From NCBI GenBank assembly GCA_021739645.1, contig JAIPBL010000050.1, positions 1 to 45,979 of the forward strand: 45,979 nucleotides of DNA, given 5' to 3'. The notes beneath the pieces were generated by a model. The model was not told the DNA's origin. It did no database searches and was given only the letters and a program-made list of their open reading frames with translations. Shown one piece after another: positions 10,101-18,300 of this stretch; position 1 is the stretch's first letter, and every line of letters starts with the position of its first letter. The position numbers and the translations under genes are program-made. The DNA comes from Saprospiraceae bacterium (lineage in GTDB: Bacteria > Bacteroidota > Bacteroidia > Chitinophagales > Saprospiraceae).

Positions 10101-11288
10101 CGGTGGGATGGTGTCCCTGATTGTGATGGTCTGATTTTTTGTAGTAAAATTAAGGCAGGGATCTTTGATAGTCCAGGTGCGCATAATCGTTTTTTCTTGA
10201 GGACACATCCCATTGGTCACTACATCTGCCATGGTCACGTTCAGCACCGAAGAGCAGAGGTCCATTGCGTTGCTGTAGGAGCCGAGCGAGAGGGTGTCAA
10301 TGGGCGTCCCGCAATTTACCATGGTGTCGGCTGGAATGTCGAAGCTCGGCAGGCCAGTATCCTCGATATTAATGGTTTGCGATTCCGTGACCACGTTGCC
10401 ACAACCGTCGTTTGCCGTCCAACTCCGAATAATGGTGTAATCGTAGTGGTTGCAGGAGGAGGGGTCTGACGACTGAGAGTTGGAAGGGCTAAATGAGGGC
10501 ATCAATCCGACATAACAGTTGTCCATCGCAGTGACAGTAGCTATTGCAGGGATGGTGTCCAGACAGCTAATAATCACATCGGCAGGCACACCAATCAAGG
10601 TGGGCAGTGTAGAGTCCGTGATGGTATAATTGGCGGAAATACTGTCCCTGTTCCCCGATACATCTTCAACATAGAAAGTGACAGAAACGGAATCACAGGT
10701 AGCCGTGAAGGTGGCCGGGCCATTATTATAAATGGTATCAACACCACAGTTGTCGAAGCCGGCTTTGTGGGCTTCTAGGGAATCCATTTGTGCTTGCAGC
10801 CAACCGGCGTAGTCGCTCAACTCGCAGCCAACCGTATCACTTGCCAGGGCGATGTTAATCACTGGAGAGATGGTGTCGATGAAGGCAAGGTTGAAGCAAA
10901 GTGTGTCCTTGACGTTGGTCGGGGACGTGATGATGTAGTGCACGGTGACCTGTGTTCCAGCGGGGATGTTGCTACCGATGGGGTAACCTCCAGGTGGAAC
11001 GTATTCAACCAAAGAGGAAAAATTGCCTCCCGATACTGAAACATAGGTGGCAGGACTAGTCAACGTCCCCATACAGGAGGCTCCTACATAAATGGTGTCC
11101 GGGCCGCAGTAATTCATGGTGAAAAGGTTGCCTGAGCACTGCTGCTTGAAGCCGCCAGGACAGAGTGGGTCGGGCACCTGGATAGGTGTACCACATTCGC
11201 ACTGGGCAACAAGCTGTAATGTACATGGGATTAGGCTCATTGCGAAGAATAGTCGCAACTGCCACTTGAGGAGTAATCGGTTCGTCAT
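4101..11288 (-). CDS. Giant secreted adhesin-like protein with HYR/Ig-like repeats and a type B T9SS sorting domain
   Basis: The protein has 2395 residues. After an N-terminal hydrophobic signal segment ending near LQLVAQ comes a Cys-rich domain. A long array of HYR-like repeats follows (roughly residues 130-1170), with recurring DNC/DxCGN and TITDxxxP motifs. Residues about 1170-2000 form an array of Ig/PKD-like repeats with the recurring motif SGIYNLIVTNEFGCS or SGTYTLVVTNAQGCS. The last 90 residues (IITPNKDRMNDSFIIPCL ... FNQWGDEVYHAEPYNNNWEG ... STYFYIIDL) are the gliding-motility-associated C-terminal (CHU_C, type B sorting) domain. It is therefore predicted to be exported by T9SS and displayed at the cell surface, assisted by the PorP- and OmpA-like proteins encoded downstream. 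It resembles SprB-type adhesins in organisation, but the ligand is unknown. Confidence 0.92.
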   Translation of the reverse strand: MTNRLLLKWQLRLFFAMSLIPCTLQLVAQCECGTPIQVPDPLCPGGFKQQCSGNLFTMNYCGPDTIYVGASCMGTLTSPATYVSVSGGNFSSLVEYVPPGGYPIGSNIPAGTQVTVHYIITSPTNVKDTLCFNLAFIDTISPVINIALASDTVGCELSDYAGWLQAQMDSLEAHKAGFDNCGVDTIYNNGPATFTATCDSVSVTFYVEDVSGNRDSISANYTITDSTLPTLIGVPADVIISCLDTIPAIATVTAMDNCYVGLMPSFSPSNSQSSDPSSCNHYDYTIIRSWTANDGCGNVVTESQTINIEDTGLPSFDIPADTMVNCGTPIDTLSLGSYSNAMDLCSSVLNVTMADVVTNGMCPQEKTIMRTWTIKDPCLNFTTKNQTITIRDTIPPTAVFPADITVDCDSVGNINITGVPTMVSDNCDTLAFFTQLPDTLVTGSCDHSYVLKRPWKIEDACGNDIQGLQIITVTDIINPVVGTQAQNQPIFCDDTVDADSVFNAWVSNNGGALATDNCTNTPDLTWVAYDAGTSTNASLAAPNCASPTPGIYRTRTVNFIVEDKCGNRDTTTATFTVADNTAPVLTNCPTDTLTSTDPGQCDALLTLALPEIVEECGNVVASQSFSLTEILTIPSGMDPVETPVNNVVFNFSVPGPPFIATSSATLKITLDNVDAEEPTEFFMVYGEDGSVLGPVAHTPTQCSDTMTTFTLTIAQVNAWAFDGVLTLTVKPNIPVGQPGRFSINPICPGGSVTADLNYMTEYPVNLKFEYSLNGGARNLVSPIAPVTETFGQGTTSVTYFFTDCAANETTCSFDVTVEDNEAPVIACPPNMSINLNSGVCTQDVLIPLFTNITDNCAVTTPAVQSQPLDSLDRLISFNYNPNLNDYVANDKSFTFTGLQGNATPGGVQLIITIQGDVDSVGAYFQIYDNAGNFLGTTANGQPNVTPGDCNTPSTATFTIPASTFNDWATAGDIHITAVSYFNYPIPPAGPGWGINPCNPAAVTADGDTDGSFIYATFSYQSVAPTFSATGATTISQVTLTPPLEAQTYTLNQGTTTFTYGTTDVAGNPGSCSFDVTLNDVELPVALCGPTFIDINPSGIVSQPILVSEIDLGSTDNCTIVSMTVTPSTVTCNDAQNNPNPVTLTVTDASGNVSTCNTFVNVTVLGPNPTVSSTCGSANLSLFANPPAASGGGSNPYQYVWKNPQGIPFAFVQNPVILDANQSNLGFYTVEIQGLTGCVAVQSVQVTCDLLPLQKPAIQAVDAAICSTENVQLTTPSVCGSIVIYKWYSGNAPGVLIGTTTVPNFSMAPPASGMFTFYVVVERNGCQSAPSDPITVTVEASPTAMPSPTSIILCEGEQILLNSINNANGTTCHWTGPCGFESFSCSPAPILNATLCNSGIYTLVTTKNGCPSNPATVAVTVVSQPAQPFISNSTSAGTPACQGATLTLTSTNVAGAVSFLWTTPTFTTISTSTNVLTIPSATIVQHAGTWTVQAIGNPCVSVVSPPVTVYIVLPPEAVSASATPTQVCEGQSVQLSATSASQNVGYFWVYPNGQTTAIQNPVVTNVNTNNSGIYNLIVTNEFGCSVTSSVEVSVINRVNITSVSSNAPPCAGGPVNVELVSTVFPANNGTYQYLWTGPNGYTSVNAIATIPNATFGNSGTYTLVVTNAQGCSSLPATLNVAIPQVLNTPNQPAGIVNPYCVGDAVTITTNPYPGPNVTYVWHTPSGDYTTSTPSLTLSNLTVTDAGPYTVNYSVGDCLSGTSSSNPLVVNPAPAVQIMSNSPVCEGQTLELSVNCTTGAIYEWTGPGGFSSTVCNPVIANANPALHAGTYTVRKKVGGCWSDIVSVNVTVNVKPAVPTAINAGPYCADSDNVMLSVTANSATPGATYTWYDTNGLPLGAATPSINFQVPNPTQYGNGPEEFFVVATLNGCNSSPSVPTVVTLNTIPGNQAIAGADIVGCQGDIITLSATVPTAGTGHWKLVNGNPAGVVIANPDQATTTVSGIVPGQDYVFQWSLSNGACTDYSSDEMSIYVDFLEQADAGDPITICYATAANLAAAMPASNDGVWTQPASQAALGVVIVNPANPATQVTNLTPGNSYVFTWTIDGGCGNSSDMLLLTVTNEQASASANGADAIIVCGDSTQLVAVPAIVQPNGQSNGYWSSPNGTINIITPSSAVTSVENLVPGQNILIWTIYGGACGQQSVDTLFVNYTIPLAGDDEINIPFATSGFTDILANDNLSNPDASTISIELQPAHGTVELGTGVAKHILTYTPDINFVGLDSAIYMVCQEGCTCATATVYFNVGKDAKCEVPSIITPNKDRMNDSFIIPCLAEDGAYPNNVLSIFNQWGDEVYHAEPYNNNWEGTFDGEDLPPSTYFYIIDLGNGEKPMSGYLIIQR

Positions 11289-11823
11289 ACCTCGTTTTTT
11301 TACCGGTTTTAAATTTAAAAAAATAATGGATTTTCAGGATTCTTTGCCTGAGAAGCGATGCAGTTTCCTCTACGAAAAAAAAAACATGAAGGTTGAACTG
11401 TTCGCCAATGTTTTGGCAAAGCAACAGTATCAGCTTCGTTTTTTATTCATGGAGAATATAAGAATTCCCGGTGGCGAAATTGTTCCAAGTCGGGTGATAG
11501 AAGGAAACAGGAGATAGGTTTGTAATCGGACTACAATCGGCTTCATAGTAAAAAATGTTCATGGGATGATAAAAGTCCAAATGAAGTTTTCACTTCATCT
11601 TAAATTGGCCGCTAAGGTAGAAAACTTTGAATTAACCACCGACAAATTTTTTTTTAAAAATCTGTAAGCAGCTTAAAGTGAATACTTAACGTCGTTTTTC
11701 ATAAACAAAAAACGGGAGCAAGTCGCTGCCTGCAACTTGTAAATAAATGCAAGTTGTGGGTCAGGTGCTTACTCCCGTTTGCTAAAACTGAATTTTTTGC
11801 AGGGCAGGGTTTCCTCCTAAAGT
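11289..11823. other. Intergenic region upstream of the giant adhesin gene
   Basis: This stretch is AT-rich, with poly-A/T runs near 11375 and 11648, and has no credible reading frame. It should hold the promoter of the minus-strand adhesin gene, but I could not find a clean CAAAnnTA element (TAnnTTTG on the minus strand). Its right part holds the terminator-like structure of the next gene at 11710-11780. Confidence 0.5.
11705..11780 (-). terminator. Intrinsic terminator-like structure after the SprB-repeat gene
   Basis: AAACGGGAG (11710-11718) pairs with CTCCCGTTT (11772-11780). A nested hairpin is formed by CAACTTG and CAAGTTG (11733-11756). Read on the minus strand, the outer stem runs directly into TTTTTTGTTT, as expected for a rho-independent terminator of the gene whose stop is at 11824. 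Confidence 0.65.
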
Positions 11824-14800
11824 TCACTCCCCCACCACCCACGTCAGCACCACGCTTCTCTTTCCGTTTTCCAGCAACACCTGGTACGCCCCCGCCGCCA
11901 GCCCCTTTGGCAGCAGGTGCTCCGCGGCGGTCATTTGCTCCGCAAACACCAAGCGCCCCTGCGCATCGAAGACTCGTAGCATCATGCCCGGCTCGGCGTT
12001 TTCCAGCACCAGCCTCGCCCCTGCCCTGCCCGATGGGTTCGGCACGATGGCCGCCCCGAACGGGTTGGCCACGGTTTCTCCCACCGCATTGGCGAAGCCC
12101 ACGAAGAAGGAGAAAACGGCCGTGCAGCCCTGCGAGTCCGTGACGGTGAGCGAGTAGGTGCCGGTCGGCACGTCCAGTAGGTTTTGCGAAGCAGTGCCAT
12201 TGCTCCACTCGAAAGTGTAGCCGCTGCCCGTGCCGCCCACCACGTCGGTGAGCGTAACGCCACCGTCCGTGGCAGTGGGGCTGCTGGCGTTGGTGATGGT
12301 GTCCGTGGCGGTGATTTCGGGGTGCTCCGCAATGGTGGCGCTGGCGCTGGCGGTGCAGCCGTTGGCGTCAGTGACGGTGAGCAAGTAGTTGCCCGCTGGC
12401 AAGTTCGTGGGGCCGGCGCTCCAAAGGAGGCCGTAGGGCGGCGTACCGCCCGTGGGCAGTGCGGCCAGCATGCCATTGGAACCCCCGAAGCAGAGCGTTG
12501 GCGGCTGCGCCGCAATACCCGCCACCAGCAGCGGCGGCGCAATGATGCTCACCCCGGCCGTGTCCGGGCAGCCGTGCTCGTCGGTGACGGTACAGGTGTG
12601 GAAACCGGGCACGAGCATGGTGGAAGCGGGCATGGCGCCGTTGTCCCAGAGAAAATGGTAGCCGGGTGTACCGCCCGTGGCACTGGCCGTCGCCGTGGCA
12701 AGCCCACCGAAGCAAGGGGGCTGCACGGCCTCGATGCTGGCCACCACTTCCGTGGGTGCTTCCATCATAAAGCTCAGGTCGCCCGTGCAGCCGAGCACAT
12801 CGGTGACGGTGGCCGAGTAGCTGCCGCCGCTGAGGCTGTCAATCATGGGCGTGGTATCGTTTGAGAGCCAAAGCCATTCGAAGGGCATGGTGCCGCCGAG
12901 GGGCGTGACGGTGGCGGTGCCGTCGCTGGAGTCGTGGCAAGAGATGATGCCGATGTTGAGGCCGAGCTGCAGGCTGCCCTCGGCACCGATGCTGACGGAA
13001 TCTGTGAGGGTGCAGCCATTGGCGTCGGTGGCGGTGACGGTGGCAGTGCCAGCGGGCAGGTTGGCGGCCGTGGCGGTGATGTCCGAATTTGACCAAAGGT
13101 AGCTGAACGCACCCGTTCCGCCAGCGGCGGAAATGGTGGCCGTGCCGCCCACAGAAACCCCTGCGCCCTGCGGACAAATGACGGGCGTGGCCGAGAGTGA
13201 GGCCGCAAGCGGCTGTGGCTCAACGATTTGCACGGCGATTGTGTCCCCCTCCATCTTGCCGTCCGTCACGGTGACGGAGTAGGTGCCGAGCGGTACTTGC
13301 AGTATGACAAAAGGGGTGTCGGCGATGGCGCTGCCGCCCGGCCAGGCAAAGAAGAACGGCGGGCAGCCGTACTCCAAGTCCATCGTCAGCGTACCAGTGG
13401 TGCCTGTGCAGGGCGGCTGCCCCACGCTTGCCGAGGCGATGCCAAATCTGGGCGACTCGTAAGCGCCCATGTCCACGGTGCCGCCTTGAATACGGGGCGC
13501 TCCTTCAATGTCGGTCTGGATGTTGAGCGAGTCCACTATTTGGTTGCTGCCTGTGTTGCGGGCGGGGGAGCAGGGGTGGAGGCGGTAGTCTCCGGCGCTG
13601 GTGTCGAGGAAGAGGGGATCTTCGAGGTATATCATGCCGGGGCCGCAGGTGATGGGGGTGGAGGAGATGGAGGCACAGTCGGGAGCGTCGATAAGGGTGT
13701 GGGAGATGGTTGCTTTTCCTGAAATGATTTTTAAATTACCACTAGAATTGTTCAATATTATGGAATTGTTCAACGAAAAATTAAATGCGTTACCTTGCTT
13801 TACAAATACGCCCTCATAGTCTGAAACCATCCCAAAACTTTCATTATTACTTACAGTTGAGTTTAAACACAATACTTCAGCATTTGAACTTATTAGTGCT
13901 ACCGAAGCCAAATTAGCAGAGTTATGAAGAAATTCACAGCTAACTACATTAATTTTTCCGGATTGAAAATTTAAGCATCCATTACCGTCTGTACCTACAT
14001 TTGCTATGAAACGGCATCTAAATAAATTTAAATCGGAGTAATAAGTGCCAACCGGAGCATCACCAGTTGTAGTGTTTAACAAGAAGGAACAAGAGTCTAT
14101 GTTAGCTATACTTAAACCTACATTGGTTAAAATAAGGATAGCACTACCTGTGCCACTTCCTAAATCAAAATTTTCAATAAATGAACATTTGCTAATTTTT
14201 AAATCAATAGTTTGTCCATTGTTTTCTTGGTAAATTCCACCACCAAGGTCTAAATTACTGTTATGTTCAAAATTGCAATGGGAAAATGACAGTCCCAATG
14301 AACCATAGTTATTGTTGTGATTGAATGCCCCACCAGAATAGGCAAAATTGCCCAAAAATACACAAGAATCTATCTTCATTTCCAACCTAATGCTACTTCC
14401 TTGTTTGAATATTCCGCCGCCATCTTGGGCTGTGTTGTTCGTGAAGGCACAATATGCAATAAGGGGAGTTACGCTGCCTGATGAATTGCTTCTCATATAA
14501 ATACCGCCACCATAGTTGTTGGCATGGTTGGCCATGAACTTGCAGTTCAGGATGGAAGGGCGGGAATCTTCGGTCGCAGAAGCACTGATGAGGTACATGC
14601 CGCCCCCGCTTTTTGTCCTGCCCGAAGCAGGTTCGGCTAGTACGGTGCTGTTCGCATTGCCGCCCGTAACGACAAATCCATCCAATATGGTCGTCGAGTC
14701 CACAAAACTGGCAAACACGACCGTAAACGAGTTGTCGGTGCTGTCGCCCTGTGCGCCGATATCGCCGCTCAATATGGTGAGGCTTATGTTCAAGTCCCGT

Positions 14801-15096
14801 TGGTTTAGCTGCGTCTCGCTACCGGAAAATCCGCCGAACATGCGCACCCCGTTTTTCAGGTTAAAGGAAAAATTCCTGTTGGCTGTGGCAGTTGGGAGAT
14901 ATGTACCCATTGCTACCCAAAGCGTATCGCCATAATCGGCAGCGGTCAATGCATCCTGCAGGTTGAGGTAGGCATTGGGCCAGGAACTGCCGTCGTTGTT
15001 GCCGCCTTGTGCATTGGCATTGACGTAAAGGATGGTTGCGGAAAGATGGGAGGAGATATAAGCAATAAAGCTGAGTACGAGTAGGTATCGCTTCAT
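11824..15096 (-). CDS. Secreted beta-helix protein with SprB repeats and a type A T9SS sorting domain
   Basis: The preferred start gives 1090 residues and a clear signal peptide (MKRYLLVLSFIAYISSHLSA). The frame is open 88 codons further upstream, but that part runs through two inverted-repeat elements and is unlikely to be translated. Residues about 20-560 form a parallel beta-helix (pectate-lyase-like) with the opening ILYVNANAQGG and many GGGIY/GGGMY turns. Residues about 575-985 carry about six to seven SprB-type repeats (GGTPPYGLLWSAG, GGTPGYHFLWDNG, followed by TVTDANGC). The C-terminus (IVPNPSGRAGARLVLENAE ... LPKGLAAGAYQVLL) is a type A sorting domain, which is normally cleaved and attached to a surface lipopolysaccharide. 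A polysaccharide-binding or adhesion role is plausible. No catalytic residues were identified in the helix. Confidence 0.88.
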   Translation of the reverse strand: MKRYLLVLSFIAYISSHLSATILYVNANAQGGNNDGSSWPNAYLNLQDALTAADYGDTLWVAMGTYLPTATANRNFSFNLKNGVRMFGGFSGSETQLNQRDLNISLTILSGDIGAQGDSTDNSFTVVFASFVDSTTILDGFVVTGGNANSTVLAEPASGRTKSGGGMYLISASATEDSRPSILNCKFMANHANNYGGGIYMRSNSSGSVTPLIAYCAFTNNTAQDGGGIFKQGSSIRLEMKIDSCVFLGNFAYSGGAFNHNNNYGSLGLSFSHCNFEHNSNLDLGGGIYQENNGQTIDLKISKCSFIENFDLGSGTGSAILILTNVGLSIANIDSCSFLLNTTTGDAPVGTYYSDLNLFRCRFIANVGTDGNGCLNFQSGKINVVSCEFLHNSANLASVALISSNAEVLCLNSTVSNNESFGMVSDYEGVFVKQGNAFNFSLNNSIILNNSSGNLKIISGKATISHTLIDAPDCASISSTPITCGPGMIYLEDPLFLDTSAGDYRLHPCSPARNTGSNQIVDSLNIQTDIEGAPRIQGGTVDMGAYESPRFGIASASVGQPPCTGTTGTLTMDLEYGCPPFFFAWPGGSAIADTPFVILQVPLGTYSVTVTDGKMEGDTIAVQIVEPQPLAASLSATPVICPQGAGVSVGGTATISAAGGTGAFSYLWSNSDITATAANLPAGTATVTATDANGCTLTDSVSIGAEGSLQLGLNIGIISCHDSSDGTATVTPLGGTMPFEWLWLSNDTTPMIDSLSGGSYSATVTDVLGCTGDLSFMMEAPTEVVASIEAVQPPCFGGLATATASATGGTPGYHFLWDNGAMPASTMLVPGFHTCTVTDEHGCPDTAGVSIIAPPLLVAGIAAQPPTLCFGGSNGMLAALPTGGTPPYGLLWSAGPTNLPAGNYLLTVTDANGCTASASATIAEHPEITATDTITNASSPTATDGGVTLTDVVGGTGSGYTFEWSNGTASQNLLDVPTGTYSLTVTDSQGCTAVFSFFVGFANAVGETVANPFGAAIVPNPSGRAGARLVLENAEPGMMLRVFDAQGRLVFAEQMTAAEHLLPKGLAAGAYQVLLENGKRSVVLTWVVGE

Positions 15097-15128
15097 GGGA
15101 AGAATTATTTTGGATTTAGTTTGAGTAA

Positions 15129-15208
15129 TTTTGTCATTGCCGAAGGCAATCCTTGCGTCATGTTTGACCGCATATATGACGAAGAGATTGCCTTCGGCAA
15201 TGACAAAA
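15129..15208. repeat. Perfect 23-bp inverted repeat hairpin
   Basis: The left arm (15129-15151) contains GTCATTGCCGAAGGCAATC and the right arm (15186-15208) is its exact reverse complement. The 34-nt loop contains a further CGTCAT/ATGACG pair, so the whole 80 bp could fold into one long stem. It lies about 30 bp upstream of the SprB-repeat gene start. It could be a REP-like element or the relic of a mobile element. Confidence 0.8.
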
Positions 15209-15220
15209 AGAAGAAAAACA

Positions 15221-15378
15221 GGCTCATGACGTTTTAGCGTGAAAAGCAATCTCACCCCACCAAGGAGTTCGCATGAAATTTGCCCTCCTCGCCGCCTCCG
15301 GCGGCTCGTCGGGGAGAGAGCCTTTGGGGGCGTTCCGCCCCCAAGCCCCCTATTTTTCACGATAGAACGTCATGAGCC
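15221..15378. mobile_element. MITE-like element, 158 bp, with terminal inverted repeats and a 7-bp direct repeat
   Basis: The left end GGCTCATGACGTT (15221-15233), continuing into CGTGAAAA after four bases, is mirrored at the right end (15353-15378). The two 25-bp ends differ at only two or three positions. The bases immediately outside both ends are identical: AAAAACA at 15214-15220 and at 15379-15385, as expected for a target-site duplication. The interior is GC-rich with a GGGGGCG/CGCCCCC hairpin and encodes no transposase. It lies 19 bp downstream of the stop of the minus-strand gene at 15397. Confidence 0.65.
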
Positions 15379-15396
15379 AAAAACAGGGCAATATAT

Positions 15397-18300
15397 TTAT
15401 TCCCTGACCACCTTGCCGGACTGGGCCTGCTTGTCGGTCTTTACCTGCCAGGTGAACACGCCCAAGCCCCAGCGGGAGGTCTTATTGAAGACGATTTCCC
15501 GCTGGCCCGGTTCGGTGTGTTCGTTCCAGGTGGCGACCACCCTGCCCTGCGCATCGTAGATGGCGACATCCACGTAGGCAGCCTCCTTTAGGGCCACGGT
15601 CAGCCGCAGTTCGTCCCTGAACGGGTTGGGGGCGGTTGTCACGGACAATATATCTGCGAGAGGCAGCCCAGATAGTCCGGCGGCATTGGCCTTGTATTCC
15701 AGGTTCAAGCTGTTGGCCCTGCCGTCCGATTCATAAGCCGCCCCAAACAGGACAGCATCGTCCAGGCTGAAAAGTCCGGCCATGTCCCTGAGGTCACGGT
15801 TTGCCTTGAAGCGGAGGCTGAAAACGGGCGCATTGCCCTTGAAAGGCACGGTTTCAGCATGGCGTTCGTACCAAAGTGCCCGCAGCTTGCCGTCCTTTGC
15901 TTCCGTGAGACCAAAATTGCCGATGTTCATGCCGTCCAAATCAGATGGCAACACTTCCAGGAATTCAAGCTGTGCCGGGTCGAAACGAAGACCAGCCTGC
16001 CAGGCAGCAAGGTCGGCCGGGCTGTCCAGGTAAAAATCAACGACAATATCCTCCCCTTTGCCCATGCTTGTTTTATTGGGCACATAAAGCAGGTTCACCT
16101 TGGCTTGCCCCCTTTCCTCAGATTGGTTGCCGGTAAAAAAATCACAAGCATGGCTGTTGTTGACATCACCGACTTTGATGGCCACGAAATCCGCAGTTTG
16201 CGATGGGTTCCCCGCAGAAAAATTGAGCGTGACGCACTCTGGAAATGTTGTTTCGAAAGGATTTAGTGGGTTTGGAAAGACAAAACCCTTGTCCACGAAG
16301 CGCCAAGAGGTGTTGTCTGTAAATTCGAGATTGATGAATAATATCAATTTCCTAATTTCAACCAAATCAAAAGTGGTCACGCTGTTTGATTTAGTCGCGT
16401 CCGCCGCAATAATCTTGTAAGGAGAGCCAAGCGGCGTCACACCTAAAATATGCTTGCTGATGTTCACCAGGTCAAAGGTAGAGACCCCATTCAACGGGTT
16501 GATGTCTTTGTATGGCTTAATCGAGAAGTTGTTGACGTTCGAGCAATTGGCGTTCGAAAAATTAAGGATATAATCCCCTGTGCAACTCCCCAGCCCCTCA
16601 GTTGGCACAACATGGTCGCAAGGCCCTGACAATGTAGTGCCACAACTGCTGCCCGCTTCCGAACCTCTGATAAAAATGCCTGAGTTGTACGTGCTTCCAA
16701 CCAACTCAACCGGTACATCAATGCCTGCATCCTCCTCATTGTCTATCGAGCCGCCCACCGCAAAGTTCATGCAGGGGGTACAGTATATGCCCGGGTAGCT
16801 CGTTGAAATATTGGTTGGCGGGCAAGGGCCTTGTCCGTTCCAAAGTTCGAATTCCGTTTCCATTTCAAACTGCACGTTGGACAGGCAACCAGAACCAGCC
16901 GCTGAAACATCGAAAAGGATGGGACTGCTGGGGATGTTGTTTAATTGAGGAGCACAATACTCGAAATAGATGACGTTCCCCATCGTATAGCCAATGACCC
17001 CACTTGCTGTCGTTATCGGTGTAGCACCTGCTGGCACAACAACGGTACACTGGTTCGGGGCGAACGGGGAATCGAAGGTGGAATTTGGTACTACAGAAAA
17101 ACCAAGGTTGTTTGGGTTTTGCATGGAGAGCTTTACGATGAGTTTTTTCCAAGGTGCTTGCCCCGTTGTTTTAATTGCCCTAACTGCATAGCCCGTTCCG
17201 CAATCACTCACTGGGAGCGTAGGGCCGACCAGGCTTATCCTTGCGTCCTGACAATAGGTACAGTTGTTCTGCAATGGCAGGAATTGACCTGCACTTGCTT
17301 CATCTACAACAGGAACACATTCAATTGAGGTGTTATAGTCCTTTATGGATGCGGTCTTGACATCTATGCTTTGAAGCTTGGTGCCGTTGTCACCTTGGTA
17401 GATTACCCGTCCTATCGTTGCCCCATCCGCCAGCGTGAACGGTATTCCCGGGTTTGTCTTGAAGATGGTGACCTCACAGCTGCCGATGCCCGGTGGGCAG
17501 TAGTAGTCCTCCACCAAGCCCGGTGCTGGCGCAACGCTTATTATTGACAAATTCCCGGTTTGGGTGGTGAACAGGTTTATGTCCAAATCGCTTAGCTGCA
17601 CGGAGGTCGGCATGTTGCTGGCATCCAACACCCTGGCCACGATATCGAATGCTGATTGGCAATTCCCAAGCCCTGAAATGACCTGTTTTAATGAAAAGCT
17701 GACCGTTGGGTCACCGGAACAGGGCAAAATGCCCGGGAAAAGGACAGCGCAAGCAGGGGGAGTAAGTGCACAGCAGCTACCCCCATTATCTGAAACACGC
17801 AAGTATTCGACGTTAATATCGGCCCGGCCCAGGATATTGTCCAAACCTTCCGGGGGCTTTATGGAGAAGGCAAGTATGCTGAGCGTTGCGCCTGGAAGAA
17901 TAACACCGTTGCCCGTGATGGTGCCAAAATGGAAATAGTGGAAATCACCGTCGTGCGACTCAGAGGCAGGGGTATTCGTAGGAACGGTACTTTCCGCAAA
18001 GTAGTTATCCCAGTCGGTCACGTCGGGCAAGGTATTGTAGAAATCGGTCAATTTTACCTTCAAGTCAAGGTCGGACAAAGTGATTGTTGAAGTGCCAGTG
18101 TTTGTTAGGTCGAGGTAAATCGGCACTTCGGCATGTGGGTCGGCAGTGAAAGTGCCATTGACTGGGGTGAGGGAGGGACTTGTAAATTTTGCGGAAAGGT
18201 TACTGCAAGTGTTGTTTTGGCTGTTGAACTGAGCCAAAGACCCAGTGATGTTGCATTCAGTTAGACAACCACTGCTTAACGGCTGATTAATTCTGGCAGT

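Noticed and set aside
12184-12864. Long plus-strand frame opposite the SprB-repeat gene
   Set aside because: It overlaps recognised SprB repeats on the other strand and is Gly/Arg/His-rich shadow sequence.
15097-15360. 88-codon N-terminal extension of the SprB-repeat protein
   Set aside because: It runs through two inverted-repeat elements and lies before an excellent signal peptide, so the start at 15096 is preferred.
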